Assembly: GCA_030606285.1 (NCBI GenBank)
Contig: JAUWGS010000009.1
Location: forward strand, 23,011 to 87,010
Length of the DNA stretch: 64,000 nucleotides
Origin: Planctomycetales bacterium
Lineage (GTDB): Bacteria; 4484-113
Direction: 5' to 3'
Made by a program: the position numbers and the translations under genes. Shown here piece after piece: positions 1 through 8,356 of the stretch. Each line of letters opens with the position of its first letter. Position 1 is the stretch's first letter. Under the pieces are notes generated by a model that saw only the letters and a list, made by a program, of their open reading frames with translations, had not been told where the DNA came from and made no database searches.

Positions 1-3000
1 CGGTGTCAACGAAATCCTCTGGCAGTTCCTTTATCTTCTCGACGGCTTCGCATAGCAGCTCGAAGTAGTAGTCCATACCCACCAGCTCGATGGCGCCGCT
101 CTGGTCGGTGCCCAGAATGGTTCCCGCTCCCCGGATGAGGAGGTCCTGCTGCGCGATATCGTAACCCGCGCCGAGATACGCATAGTTGTAGATGGCGCGC
201 AGCCTCTCGCGAGCCTCGTCGGTCAGTATAGCCTGCGGCGAATGGAACAGGTATGCGAAGGCTTTAACATGGCTGCGTCCCACGCGGCCGCGCAACTGGT
301 GCATCTGTGCCAGCCCCAGCAGTTCGGCGCGATCCACGATGAGCGTGTTGACTGTGGGTATGTCCAGCCCGTTTTCGATGATGGTCGTTGCTAGCAGGAC
401 TTTGAATACTCCCATACCGAACGCGTCCATCATTTCTTCCAGGCGCCGCTCCGGCAGCTTCCCGTGGGCCACGCCAATTGACGCTTCGGGGACAATCTCC
501 TTGAGCCGCTTCTCCACCAGATGCAAATCCTGCACCCGGTTGTGCAGGAAATAAACCTGGCCGCCGCGCCCCAGCTCCTTAAGGATTGCGTCGCGCACGA
601 GGTTCTCGTTGTACTCCCCCACGTAAGTTTTCACAGCCTTGCGCTGAGGCGGCGGAGTTCCCAGAAGCGACACGTCCATCAATCCCAGAAGCGACAGGCG
701 AAGCGTGCGCGGTATGGGAGTCGCAGTGAGCGTGAGCACATCGAGGTGGGGGAATCGCATCTTGAGGGTTTCCTTCTGCTTGACCCCGAAGCGTTGCTCC
801 TCGTCCACGATGAGCAGTCCGAGCTGGGCGGGTTCCACGTCTTTTCCCAGCGCGCGATGCGTTGCGATAACCACGTCGACGCGCCCCGCCGCCAGGTCCT
901 GCAGAACGTGCTTTTGCTCGGCGGGAGTCTTGAAGCGGGAGAGGAGTTCAACGCGGAAGGGGAAGGGCTTGAAGCGCCGGGAGAACGTGTTGTAGTGCTG
1001 GTCGGCGAGAATTGTCGTCGGGCAGAGCATCAGCGTCTGCTTGCCCGACAGGCAGGCTTTGAACGCCGCGCGAAGTGCTATCTCGGTCTTGCCGAATCCG
1101 ACTTCGCCGCAGACCAGCCGGTCCATAACCTTCGGGCTTTCCATGTCGCGGCGCACTCCTTCCCAGGCCTCGGATTGGTCGCGCGTCAGCTCGTAGGGGA
1201 ATCCCTCCTCGAATTCCGCCATCCACTCGTTGCGCGTAAAGGCGAAGCCGGCGTGCATCCGGCGCTGGCGGTAGAGCTTGAAGAGCTTCTTGGCGTAGCG
1301 CAGCACGTCCTGTCGCACGCGCTCCTTAGTCTTATGCCAGGTTTCACGCCCCAAATTCGAGAGTTTCGCTACGCCCGCGGCGCGATATGGCTTAAGGCGG
1401 TCGAGCTGGTCAGCGGGCACAAACAGCTTGTCGCCGCCGGCATATCCCAGCTCCACATAGGTGCGCGTGATGCCCTTGACTTCCAGGTCTTTGAGTGCGG
1501 AAAACCGCCCGATGCCGTAATCAATGTGAACGACGTAATCGCCCGGCTTAAGGTCGGTCTCGCTCTCGACGAAACCGCGCTGGTAAGTCCGCGCCGGAGA
1601 GCGGGACACTTCGGTGAGTTCACCGAATATTTCAAGGTCGGTCACGACTGCTGCGCCGGATGAGCCCGGCACGGCGAATCCCCTCGGCAGCAATCCTGGA
1701 TGAACCGAAGCCTCCACATTCGCTTCGTTCAGCAGTTCCGATATTCGCCGCGCAAACTGGCTGACGACAAGGTGTGGTTGCCGGGCCGAGCGGATTGCAG
1801 CGGCGATGCCCGTAGTGGTGTAGGCACTGGTGGAAAGGGATTCCAGGCCGGCTGAGACGTGCTTGCCGCGAGTGGTTTCTTCCGGTGCCTGAAAGGCGTA
1901 CAACAGCGCGCGAGGTATCTTATTCAGCTCGAAGCCAAGTTCTTCAGCCAGCCTGCCTGGGCGATCCAGCCATCCCGGCAGCGGCTCTTCCGGGAAAGCG
2001 TAGTAATCGGAGAAGTACGTAAAAGCCAGCCCGTTCTCCCGCCAGTCGGAGAACCGGCTCTCCCAGAACCGGCGGTAACTCCGCGTTTCGTTTTCAATCA
2101 GCGCGTCTTCCAGAAAGGCCAGGACGGGCGGCGGATCTGCGAAGTGCATAATCGTCTCGTTGCGGGCGCCCGCAAGCTCCACGTAGAAGCCCTGGCGCGG
2201 GAAAGTGCGCCCTTCGCGGATGCAGCCTAGATCGTTCTCCACGGCTTCTTCCAGCGCACGCCGCGCGTTCTCGCTCAGTGCGCGGCCCATCTCGCGGTGG
2301 AACCGCTCCAGGTGTCCCTCAATGACGTCAAGGGCGTAAGGCTGCGCTAGAACGCGCTTGGCCGGGTCAGCCGGAAGTATGGTGACGCCGCTCACGGGCT
2401 GAACGCTGCGCTGGGTTGCGGGATCAAACGACTTGACGCTCTCGATCTCGTCACCGAAGAAGTCTAAGCGGATCGGGTAGTAGCTCGTGAACGGGAAGAC
2501 GTCAACGATTCCGCCGCGCCGGGCAAACTGCCCCTTAGCGACCACGGTGTTGCTGTGCTCGTAGCCGAATTCGGCAAGCAGTCTTGCCAGCTCGGCAGGA
2601 TCTATGGCGCTCGCAGCCTGCGGAAATCGCTCGTCCATTTCTTCGCCTGTTTGCTTTAGCTGAAGGCGCGCGGCCTTGGTGAGTTCGCGCCCCAGAGTGC
2701 GGCGGAAGAGCGCGCGGTAGGGCAGGAAGACTATCCGCGCACGACCAGCGAGAAGGGCCTGCTGTGTCCGCTGGATTTCCTCAGTTTGAGTCTCTGTAAG
2801 CGGTGTGTAATCGAAAAGCGACGAGCATTCATAGTCCGGATAGACCAGCGCGCTGTCTTCTGAAAGCTCCAGGCTCAAGATGCGGGCTGCCGACAGGAAG
2901 TACACGTGGCTCTGCTCCGCCTGTTCGTTGTTCTCGGTGATGAAAAAAAGCGTGCGCCCGTCAAGGCGTTCTAGAACCGCGGCGGCCCAGAAGTACGGTG

Positions 3001-3100
3001 CCGAGCCGCTGAGCTCCTCCACCGCAACCGTCGCTCCCGGTTCCGGGAGCGAAAGCCCGGCGAGCTGGCGGAAAAACCCGCTGACACGTGACTGCGGCAT
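1..3100 (-). CDS. mfd: Transcription-repair coupling factor Mfd (C-terminus cut by window edge)
   Basis: Mfd is an ATP-driven DNA translocase that removes RNA polymerase stalled at lesions and recruits UvrA for strand-specific repair. About 1033 codons are present, against roughly 1100-1150 for the family; the gene runs off the left edge. The N-terminal part is UvrB-like (MPQSRVSGFFRQLAGLSLP). A CarD-like RNA-polymerase-interacting segment follows (IDYGIGRFSALKDL), then the RecG-like helicase core with Walker A GEVGFGKTEIALRAAF, DEEQRFGV (motif II), TATPIPRTL (motif III) and QLRGRVGRS (motif VI). The ATG at 3100 gives the full UvrB-like start. It diverges from rpsP across about 120 bp. No internal break was seen. 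The identification is secure. Confidence 0.95.
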   Translation of the reverse strand, partial: MPQSRVSGFFRQLAGLSLPEPGATVAVEELSGSAPYFWAAAVLERLDGRTLFFITENNEQAEQSHVYFLSAARILSLELSEDSALVYPDYECSSLFDYTPLTETQTEEIQRTQQALLAGRARIVFLPYRALFRRTLGRELTKAARLQLKQTGEEMDERFPQAASAIDPAELARLLAEFGYEHSNTVVAKGQFARRGGIVDVFPFTSYYPIRLDFFGDEIESVKSFDPATQRSVQPVSGVTILPADPAKRVLAQPYALDVIEGHLERFHREMGRALSENARRALEEAVENDLGCIREGRTFPRQGFYVELAGARNETIMHFADPPPVLAFLEDALIENETRSYRRFWESRFSDWRENGLAFTYFSDYYAFPEEPLPGWLDRPGRLAEELGFELNKIPRALLYAFQAPEETTRGKHVSAGLESLSTSAYTTTGIAAAIRSARQPHLVVSQFARRISELLNEANVEASVHPGLLPRGFAVPGSSGAAVVTDLEIFGELTEVSRSPARTYQRGFVESETDLKPGDYVVHIDYGIGRFSALKDLEVKGITRTYVELGYAGGDKLFVPADQLDRLKPYRAAGVAKLSNLGRETWHKTKERVRQDVLRYAKKLFKLYRQRRMHAGFAFTRNEWMAEFEEGFPYELTRDQSEAWEGVRRDMESPKVMDRLVCGEVGFGKTEIALRAAFKACLSGKQTLMLCPTTILADQHYNTFSRRFKPFPFRVELLSRFKTPAEQKHVLQDLAAGRVDVVIATHRALGKDVEPAQLGLLIVDEEQRFGVKQKETLKMRFPHLDVLTLTATPIPRTLRLSLLGLMDVSLLGTPPPQRKAVKTYVGEYNENLVRDAILKELGRGGQVYFLHNRVQDLHLVEKRLKEIVPEASIGVAHGKLPERRLEEMMDAFGMGVFKVLLATTIIENGLDIPTVNTLIVDRAELLGLAQMHQLRGRVGRSHVKAFAYLFHSPQAILTDEARERLRAIYNYAYLGAGYDIAQQDLLIRGAGTILGTDQSGAIELVGMDYYFELLCEAVEKIKELPEDFVDT

Positions 3101-3146
3101 ATCGTAATAGTTTATCACCTATTGACGCGGCTTTTTCAGCAAATGC

Positions 3147-3174
3147 TTTACATACCGGCATCATTGCGTATAAT
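3147..3174 (+). promoter_or_regulatory. Sigma70-type promoter of the rpsP operon
   Basis: A TTTACA -35 at 3147-3152 and a consensus TATAAT -10 at 3169-3174 are separated by 16 bp. This predicts a leader of about 45 nt before rpsP. Upstream is the divergent start of mfd. Confidence 0.6.
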
Positions 3175-3223
3175 ATTCATTCGCGCACAATCTCAACCTT
3201 TGCTGTTACGGGAACTGTAGTAC

Positions 3224-3517
3224 ATGGGACTAAGAATCAGGTTAATGCGAATGGGCAAGCCCAAGCAGCCCAGCTACCGCGTTGTGGTGAAGGAAGCACG
3301 CAGCCCGCGTCAGGGCAAGTATCTCGAGTGGGTTGGCAATTACAATCCCCGCACGGACCCCGAGACGGTCGAGCTGAATGAGGAACGAATCCGCCATTGG
3401 CTCTCAGTCGGCGCTCAGCCCACAGACACGGTGCGGCGGCTCATCAACAAGTACACAAGCGTGGAACTCAAAACACGTACCTACGCCAGGCCAACTAAAC
3501 CAAAGGAAGGAGAGTAG
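3224..3517 (+). CDS. rpsP: 30S ribosomal protein S16
   Basis: S16 is a primary component of the small subunit, needed for 30S assembly. At 97 aa it is of normal length and begins with the typical MGLRIRLMRMGKPKQPSYR, followed by the conserved GKYLEWVGNYNP and a basic C-terminal half. It starts the operon rpsP-khpA-rimM; khpA begins 6 nt after its stop. The SD is poor: the nearest purine-rich stretch, GGGA, lies about 13 nt upstream. The ATG at 3224 is fixed by family alignment. Confidence 0.97.
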   Translation: MGLRIRLMRMGKPKQPSYRVVVKEARSPRQGKYLEWVGNYNPRTDPETVELNEERIRHWLSVGAQPTDTVRRLINKYTSVELKTRTYARPTKPKEGE

Positions 3518-3523
3518 TCAACC

Positions 3524-3754
3524 ATGATAGATCTCGTTCGTGACATTCTCAAAGCTATTGTGGACAATCCGGATGCGGTTGAAGTAAAAGAAGTCGAAGG
3601 CGAGCGCGCGTCGATTATCGAGATCAAGGTTGCCCCGGACGATGTCGGTAAGGTTATCGGTCGCGAGGGGCGCATCATCAACTCCCTGCGGCAGATCGTT
3701 CGCGCAGCCGCTGGTAAGGACAACAAGCGCATCACCATCGAGCTCCTCTCGTAG
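3524..3754 (+). CDS. khpA: KH-domain RNA-binding protein KhpA
   Basis: A 76-aa single type-II KH protein, formerly YlqC-like. The nucleic-acid-binding GxxG loop is in VIGREGRIINSLR (about residues 44-56), followed by the usual conserved helix. In Gram-positive bacteria KhpA pairs with KhpB/Jag and influences division-gene expression; its role in this lineage is unknown. Its place between rpsP and rimM is the classical bacterial arrangement and supports the call. Spacing is tight on both sides (6 nt upstream, 16 nt to rimM). Confidence 0.93.
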   Translation: MIDLVRDILKAIVDNPDAVEVKEVEGERASIIEIKVAPDDVGKVIGREGRIINSLRQIVRAAAGKDNKRITIELLS

Positions 3755-3770
3755 GAGCGCCGCGAAAGAA

Positions 3771-4274
3771 GTGGCCACAGTTACAGTTGGAAGAGTATTA
3801 GGAGCCCACGGGCTGCGTGGGGACTTTCGTATCGAATACCGCACGGATTTCCCGGAGCGCATCAGCGGGCGCCCGCACTACATCCTGCGTGATCCCCGCT
3901 CCAACGAGACAGTCCAGGTCACCCTCAGCCGCGTCGTGCTGCAGGAAAAGAGCTTCATCGCAAGCTTCCGCGAGTTCACTGTGCGCGAGGAAGTCAGTGC
4001 ACATCGCGGGTGGTTGCTGGAGATTGCCGAGGACAGCGTGCCCGGCGACACGGAAGAAGGCGAGTTCTACTACTTCCAGCTTGAAGGCCTGGCCGTACTG
4101 AGTGCCGACGGAAGAGTTCTGGGCCGCGTTGTGAACGTAATACCCGGCGCTGCGCATGAGCTTCTGGAATACGAAGACGACTCGGGTGCTCTGATACTTT
4201 TGGCCTTCACCCGCCGTACGGTCTCCGAAGTAGACCTGCAAGGACGCCGCATTGTCCTTCAGTCCGAGGATTGA
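3771..4274 (+). CDS. rimM: Ribosome maturation factor RimM
   Basis: RimM binds S19 and helps mature the 30S head. From the GTG at 3771 the product is 167 aa, the usual size, starting VATVTVGRVLGAHGLRGDF, the standard RimM N-terminal motif. The C-terminal PRC-barrel part includes EGEFYYFQLEGLAV and GRVLGRVVNV. The frame stays open upstream to 3630, but that would run deep into khpA, so the GTG with purine-rich GAAAGAA just ahead is preferred. The usual downstream partners trmD and rplS are absent: the next gene is convergent and unrelated. Confidence 0.95.
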   Translation: MATVTVGRVLGAHGLRGDFRIEYRTDFPERISGRPHYILRDPRSNETVQVTLSRVVLQEKSFIASFREFTVREEVSAHRGWLLEIAEDSVPGDTEEGEFYYFQLEGLAVLSADGRVLGRVVNVIPGAAHELLEYEDDSGALILLAFTRRTVSEVDLQGRRIVLQSED

Positions 4275-4304
4275 AGCTGATTCTTACAGGGAGAGCAGGC
4301 TCGC

Positions 4305-6026
4305 TCAGTAAAGCGCGGGATCCCGGTAGAGGCCCCATACGTCGCGGAACACGTCGCAGATCTCCTGTAATGTGCATTCAGCGCGCACGCACTCCACGAT
4401 TTTCTCCATCGTATTCTCACGCTCGGTCTGGCAGGTCTTGTGGAGCGCGTCCAGTGTTACGGCAACCTTGCCCTGATCACGGCGCTTCTTCATTCCCTGG
4501 TGCTTCTCCACCTGGCGCAGTTCGATCTCCGGTGGGATCTTGAGGATTTCGACGCTGAGTTCCTCATCGGTTATGAAGTTGTTGAGTCCTACAACAACCC
4601 GCTCGCCTGTCTCAATCCGCTGCTGGTCGGCATAGGCCGCCTGGGCTATCTCCTGCTGGAAGAAGCCCTTTTCAATCCCCGCGATAACGCCACCGAGCGC
4701 TTCGATCTTGTCGAAATACTCCTGAGTCTGTTCCTCCATCTGGTTGGTCAGCGCCTCCACGAAGTAGGAACCTGCAAGCGGGTCAATGGTATTGGCGATA
4801 CCCATTTCGTAGGCGCAGACCTGCTGCGTGCGGAGCGAGATCTCCACAGCCTTCTCAGTAGGCAGCGCCAGCACCTCGTCCATCGAGTTTACGTGCAGCG
4901 ATTGGGTTCCGCCCAGAACCGCGGCCATTGCCTGGCTGGTGGCGCGGATGATGTTGTTGTAAGGCTGCTGCGCCGTCAGGCTGCAGCCTGCGGTCTGCGT
5001 GTGGAAGCGCAGCAGCAGCGAGCGCGGATCTTCGGCGCCGTACTTTTCCTTCATTGCGCGTGCCCAGATGCGGCGGGCGGCACGGTACTTGGCGACTTCC
5101 TCGAAGAAGTCAATGTGGCTGTTGAAGAAATGCGAGAATCGGCGGGCGAAGCTATCCACCGCCATTCCCCGCTCTATGCAGGCTTCCACGTAGGCGAACC
5201 CATTGGCGAGAGTGAACGCCAGCTCCTGGACGGCGGTAGAGCCGGCTTCACGAATGTGATAGCCGCTGATGGAGATTGTGTTCCAGCGTGGCACGCGCTT
5301 CGTGCAGTACTCAACCGTGTCCACGATGAGCCGTACCGACGGCGCGGGAGGCACGATCCAGGTTTTCTGTGCCTGGAACTCCTTGAGCATGTCGTTCTGG
5401 ATGGTGCCGGTGAGTTTTTCCGGCGGGATGCCCTTGCGCTCGGCCGCGACAATGTAGAAGGCGAGCAGCACGTTAGCCGGCGGGTTAATGGTCATTGAGG
5501 TTGAGATGGCGCCCTGGTCGATGCCGTCCATCAACGCTTCCATGTCCTGCAACGAGCAGATAGCCACGCCTGCTCTGCCGACTTCGCCTAAAGCTCTGGA
5601 GCTGTCGCTGTCGTAGCCGTAGAGACTCGGGAAATCAAACGCGACCGACAGGCCGGTCTGCCCCTGGGCGATGAGGTACTTGTAACGCTGGTTGGTCTCC
5701 TCAGGCCCACCAAAGCCTGAGAACTGCCGGAAGGTCCACAGCTTCCCGCGGTACATGTTGTCTCGCACGCCTCGGGTGAAGGGGAAGGCGCCGGGATCTC
5801 CCAGGTCCTGTTCGTAGTCCAGGCCGCTGATGCTGTCCGGGCCGTAGAGCATCTTGATGGGCACACCGGAGACGGTCTGCGGGTACTTCACAAAAGGCTG
5901 CGCGCTCTTGGTGTCTCGTATGCGCTCATAGCCGCTTCCTTTGGCGCATGTCTGCGACACCGTGGTTTTGTCGTTGGCGGGGCTTTTGGTCATCCTTTTC
6001 ACCATCCAGCTGCGTTCTCGTAGCAT
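4305..6026 (-). CDS. B12-dependent acyl-CoA mutase large subunit, isobutyryl-CoA mutase-like
   Basis: Catalytic TIM-barrel subunit of the methylmalonyl-CoA mutase family (about 573 aa from ATG 6026; starts at 6005 and 5993 are also possible). It has GTIQNDMLKEF, SISGYHIREAG and FHTQTAGCSLT. No C-terminal B12-binding domain (DxHxxG) is present, so a separate small subunit is needed; none is in the window. Where Propionibacterium MutB has Tyr89 (RQYAGFS) and Arg207 (LKEFMVR), this protein reads RQFSGFG and LKEFQAQ, that is Phe and Gln. This pair is known from isobutyryl-CoA mutase (IcmA Phe80/Gln198). Automatic annotation would call it methylmalonyl-CoA mutase; I infer a branched/linear acyl-CoA substrate instead. 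Confidence 0.85.
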   Translation of the reverse strand: MLRERSWMVKRMTKSPANDKTTVSQTCAKGSGYERIRDTKSAQPFVKYPQTVSGVPIKMLYGPDSISGLDYEQDLGDPGAFPFTRGVRDNMYRGKLWTFRQFSGFGGPEETNQRYKYLIAQGQTGLSVAFDFPSLYGYDSDSSRALGEVGRAGVAICSLQDMEALMDGIDQGAISTSMTINPPANVLLAFYIVAAERKGIPPEKLTGTIQNDMLKEFQAQKTWIVPPAPSVRLIVDTVEYCTKRVPRWNTISISGYHIREAGSTAVQELAFTLANGFAYVEACIERGMAVDSFARRFSHFFNSHIDFFEEVAKYRAARRIWARAMKEKYGAEDPRSLLLRFHTQTAGCSLTAQQPYNNIIRATSQAMAAVLGGTQSLHVNSMDEVLALPTEKAVEISLRTQQVCAYEMGIANTIDPLAGSYFVEALTNQMEEQTQEYFDKIEALGGVIAGIEKGFFQQEIAQAAYADQQRIETGERVVVGLNNFITDEELSVEILKIPPEIELRQVEKHQGMKKRRDQGKVAVTLDALHKTCQTERENTMEKIVECVRAECTLQEICDVFRDVWGLYRDPALY

Positions 6027-6109
6027 TTTATCACTTTCTGCAGGGCGGGTACCTGTCGCAGACGCTGAACGAGGCCGATGCGTGCCGCACCTCCTGTAGG
6101 TCTGGGACA

Positions 6110-6376
6110 ATCGTCGGTGGCGCGGGCGTCTCGCCCGTGATTCCCCCCAATTCACCGGTGAGACGCCGGTGTCAGCCGGATTTTCTCATGTAGGGCGGCC
6201 ACCCGTGGGCCGCCGTCTACCTCAGCCTAGGCGTGATTGCAGTGTCCCGCGCTTCGCGGGATAGGGCGGGGGCTTGTGCGCCTGGGCGCGTTTATCTCCC
6301 GCTACTTTCCCCCTCCGAGTACGCGGTGCTTGCCCGCCACCACGCGCGGCCCATGGCCGCCGGGCTCACCAGCCCG
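6110..6376. repeat. Hairpin-repeat-rich intergenic region
   Basis: The gap between the mutase and the beta-propeller lipoprotein holds several short palindromes. They include TAGGGCGGCC-acccgtg-GGCCGCC near 6191-6214, GGGCG-TCTC-GCCC near 6127 followed by a CACCGGTGAGACGCCGGTG palindrome, and a TAGGGCGGGGGCTTGTGCGC unit near 6262. The last recurs almost unchanged near 28682. No open frame here has coding character. Confidence 0.6.
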
Positions 6377-6377
6377 G

Positions 6378-8147
6378 CTAATCCAACCATCCTGACAGGT
6401 CAATCTTCATCACGAGGACGTCAGAATAGCCCCCGCCTTCGTCCTCCACGCCATCAGGCTCTGTCTCGGTGCCGGTGGGATTACTCTCCGTTCCACTGGG
6501 GTCGCTTGCTAAGCCTGAGGGTGAAGTTTCAGTGCCCGCTGGTGAGGTCTCAGTCCCGCTAGGGGTGCCCCAGTAGCCGGAGATATTGGATGCAACTCCG
6601 CCAATGTAAGCTTTCCCACTAGAATCTAATGATAGGCCTTCGGCATGACCCGAACTACTTCCGGCCCAGATCTTCTGCCATAGAAGTGTCCCACCAGAAG
6701 AGTACTTCAGGAGGATGGCGTCAGAAGAGCCTGCGCCGAAGCTCAAGGTAAATCCTCCCACGTAGACGTCTCCACTTGAATCTACTGAGAGGGTGTAGGC
6801 ATAATCATTTTCACTTCCGCCCCAGGTTTTCTGCCATAGAAGCGTCCCAGTGGATGAGTACTTGAGAAGGAGGGCGTCCTGAAGCGCGGGCTGGGTAAGG
6901 CGCTTGCTGGCTTGCGTCCCAGTGGATGAGTACTTGAGAAGGAGGGCGTCAGAAGAACCTGCGCCGAAACCCGAGGTCTTTCCCGCCACGTATACCTGCC
7001 CACTTGAATCTACTGCGAGGGCGTTGGCTTTTTCCCAAGAACTTCCGCCCCAGGTTTTCTGCCATAGAAGTGTCCCGTCTGAGGAATACTTGAGAAGAAG
7101 AACATCATGGCTCCCTGCGCCGAAGTTCCAGGTATGTCCCGCCACATAGACATCTCCGCCTGAATCCACTGAGAGGGCGAAGGCATTATCATGATTACTT
7201 CCGCCCCAAGTGTGTATCCAGCCTGAGCTCGGTATACTGACGATATTCGAAAATATCCCACTGCGTTCCTCACTATCGTAGGGAACCACCCGCAAATAGA
7301 GGTGAGTTGCTGAGCTAAACTCAACCGAGAAGGACAGGCGCCCCTCACCGGTTGCCGTCTCCATTGAGATGTTCCTGAAAGAGGTGAATGTGCCCTCGGG
7401 AGTATTCCCTCCCTGTATCCGATAGCCCGCGCAGTCCACGCCGAAATTCATGGCAATGGGAGTGATGTCCGCGATATCCACGGCGTAATTGCAGCTTCCG
7501 TCAACTACCGCCTGAATGCAGTTCTCATCGGTGGGATCGTAAGTTTCACCATAGTGCATCGCAATCGGCGTGATGTCGCTGATGCCGACGGTGCCGTTCT
7601 GGTCGTAGTCGCCGGAGTTTCTGTACGACCAGGTGAGGGTGTAGGTGCCGCCATCATCGATGAGTTCGAGGTCGTCCACGAGGTTGGATTCACCCGTTGG
7701 CGGCGTGGAGACAAAGCGCGCAGTTGTTGACACAACGCTGGACGCGCAGTCTCCAGGCTGCGCGATTAAAGGTGTGGTGGCCTGGAGACCCCCACTCCGG
7801 TCTTTAGAATCGCGACTGGAAAGTCGCGACTCCACCTGGGTGAGAAGAGCCTCCTCCAGGGCGTCCTTTAATTCTGCGAATAGCTCCGCATCCACGCCAT
7901 CGGGCGTTGGATACGCGTCAATTTCCGCGAGGGCGTCGTCGAGCGATATAGATTCCCGGTAGTCCAGCCCCGCCTGGGCGGGTAAACCTTCAGGGCTGGT
8001 CTTGCTTTCTTGTGAAGAGCCAGGGCTAAATGACGCCTCAGGCGCACGTAGGCCCTGGACTACCGCACGTTTATTCCCACCGCCGCAGGTGGTGAGCAGC
8101 ATTGCGGCTGCAAGGCAGATGACAGCAACTAGAAAGCCCTGACGCAT
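6378..8147 (-). CDS. Secreted lipoprotein with dockerin-like and SBBP beta-propeller repeats
   Basis: 589 aa from ATG 8147, chosen because it has a GGGGGAT SD and opens directly on a lipoprotein signal (MRQGFLVAVICLAAAMLLTTC, lipobox LTTC). A low-complexity linker follows. Next are two dockerin-like Ca-binding motifs (DQNGTVGISDITPIAMHYG and CNYAVDIADITPIAMNFG). Then come about four SBBP repeats of the type GSSDALLLKYSSTGTLLWQ with DVYVAGHTWNFGAGSHD, and a Ser/Thr/Pro/Glu-rich repeat before the C-terminus. It is probably a surface protein; the ligand is unknown. Two oddities: DNA of a dispersed repeat lies in frame (7741-7836), and one propeller unit is interrupted by QASKRLTQPALQ. Confidence 0.75.
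   Translation of the reverse strand: MRQGFLVAVICLAAAMLLTTCGGGNKRAVVQGLRAPEASFSPGSSQESKTSPEGLPAQAGLDYRESISLDDALAEIDAYPTPDGVDAELFAELKDALEEALLTQVESRLSSRDSKDRSGGLQATTPLIAQPGDCASSVVSTTARFVSTPPTGESNLVDDLELIDDGGTYTLTWSYRNSGDYDQNGTVGISDITPIAMHYGETYDPTDENCIQAVVDGSCNYAVDIADITPIAMNFGVDCAGYRIQGGNTPEGTFTSFRNISMETATGEGRLSFSVEFSSATHLYLRVVPYDSEERSGIFSNIVSIPSSGWIHTWGGSNHDNAFALSVDSGGDVYVAGHTWNFGAGSHDVLLLKYSSDGTLLWQKTWGGSSWEKANALAVDSSGQVYVAGKTSGFGAGSSDALLLKYSSTGTQASKRLTQPALQDALLLKYSSTGTLLWQKTWGGSENDYAYTLSVDSSGDVYVGGFTLSFGAGSSDAILLKYSSGGTLLWQKIWAGSSSGHAEGLSLDSSGKAYIGGVASNISGYWGTPSGTETSPAGTETSPSGLASDPSGTESNPTGTETEPDGVEDEGGGYSDVLVMKIDLSGWLD
7741..7836. repeat. Dispersed hairpin repeat lying inside a coding sequence
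   Basis: Positions 7741-7779 match the reverse complement of intergenic 29711-29748 with one substitution and one 1-nt indel (shared core GACGCGCAGTCTCCAGGC). A second hairpin follows at 7810-7829 (TCGCGACT-GGAA-AGTCGCGA). The first element encodes part of ATTPLIAQPGDCAS in the lipoprotein and keeps its frame. Confidence 0.7.
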
Positions 8148-8356
8148 AGCCAATCCCCCGGACTGGGCTGGGTTCAGTCTACGGGCGACGGCAGGGGATG
8201 TCAAGCGGCTGTAAGCGGATAAATCCGGCATAGGTGGGTAAACACTGCCCGCATACAGGAAACTCCCCACCGGACACTATCTCTGAACTCCTATACCCAG
8301 TTGCACGAAGCCGTCCTTTTCTCTAGAATAGGTGGCTATTTCGCGATAGGAGATAT

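Noticed and set aside
6026..6155. N-terminal extension of the acyl-CoA mutase
   Set aside because: The extra codons are Arg-rich, overlap hairpin repeat DNA and do not resemble the family N-terminus.
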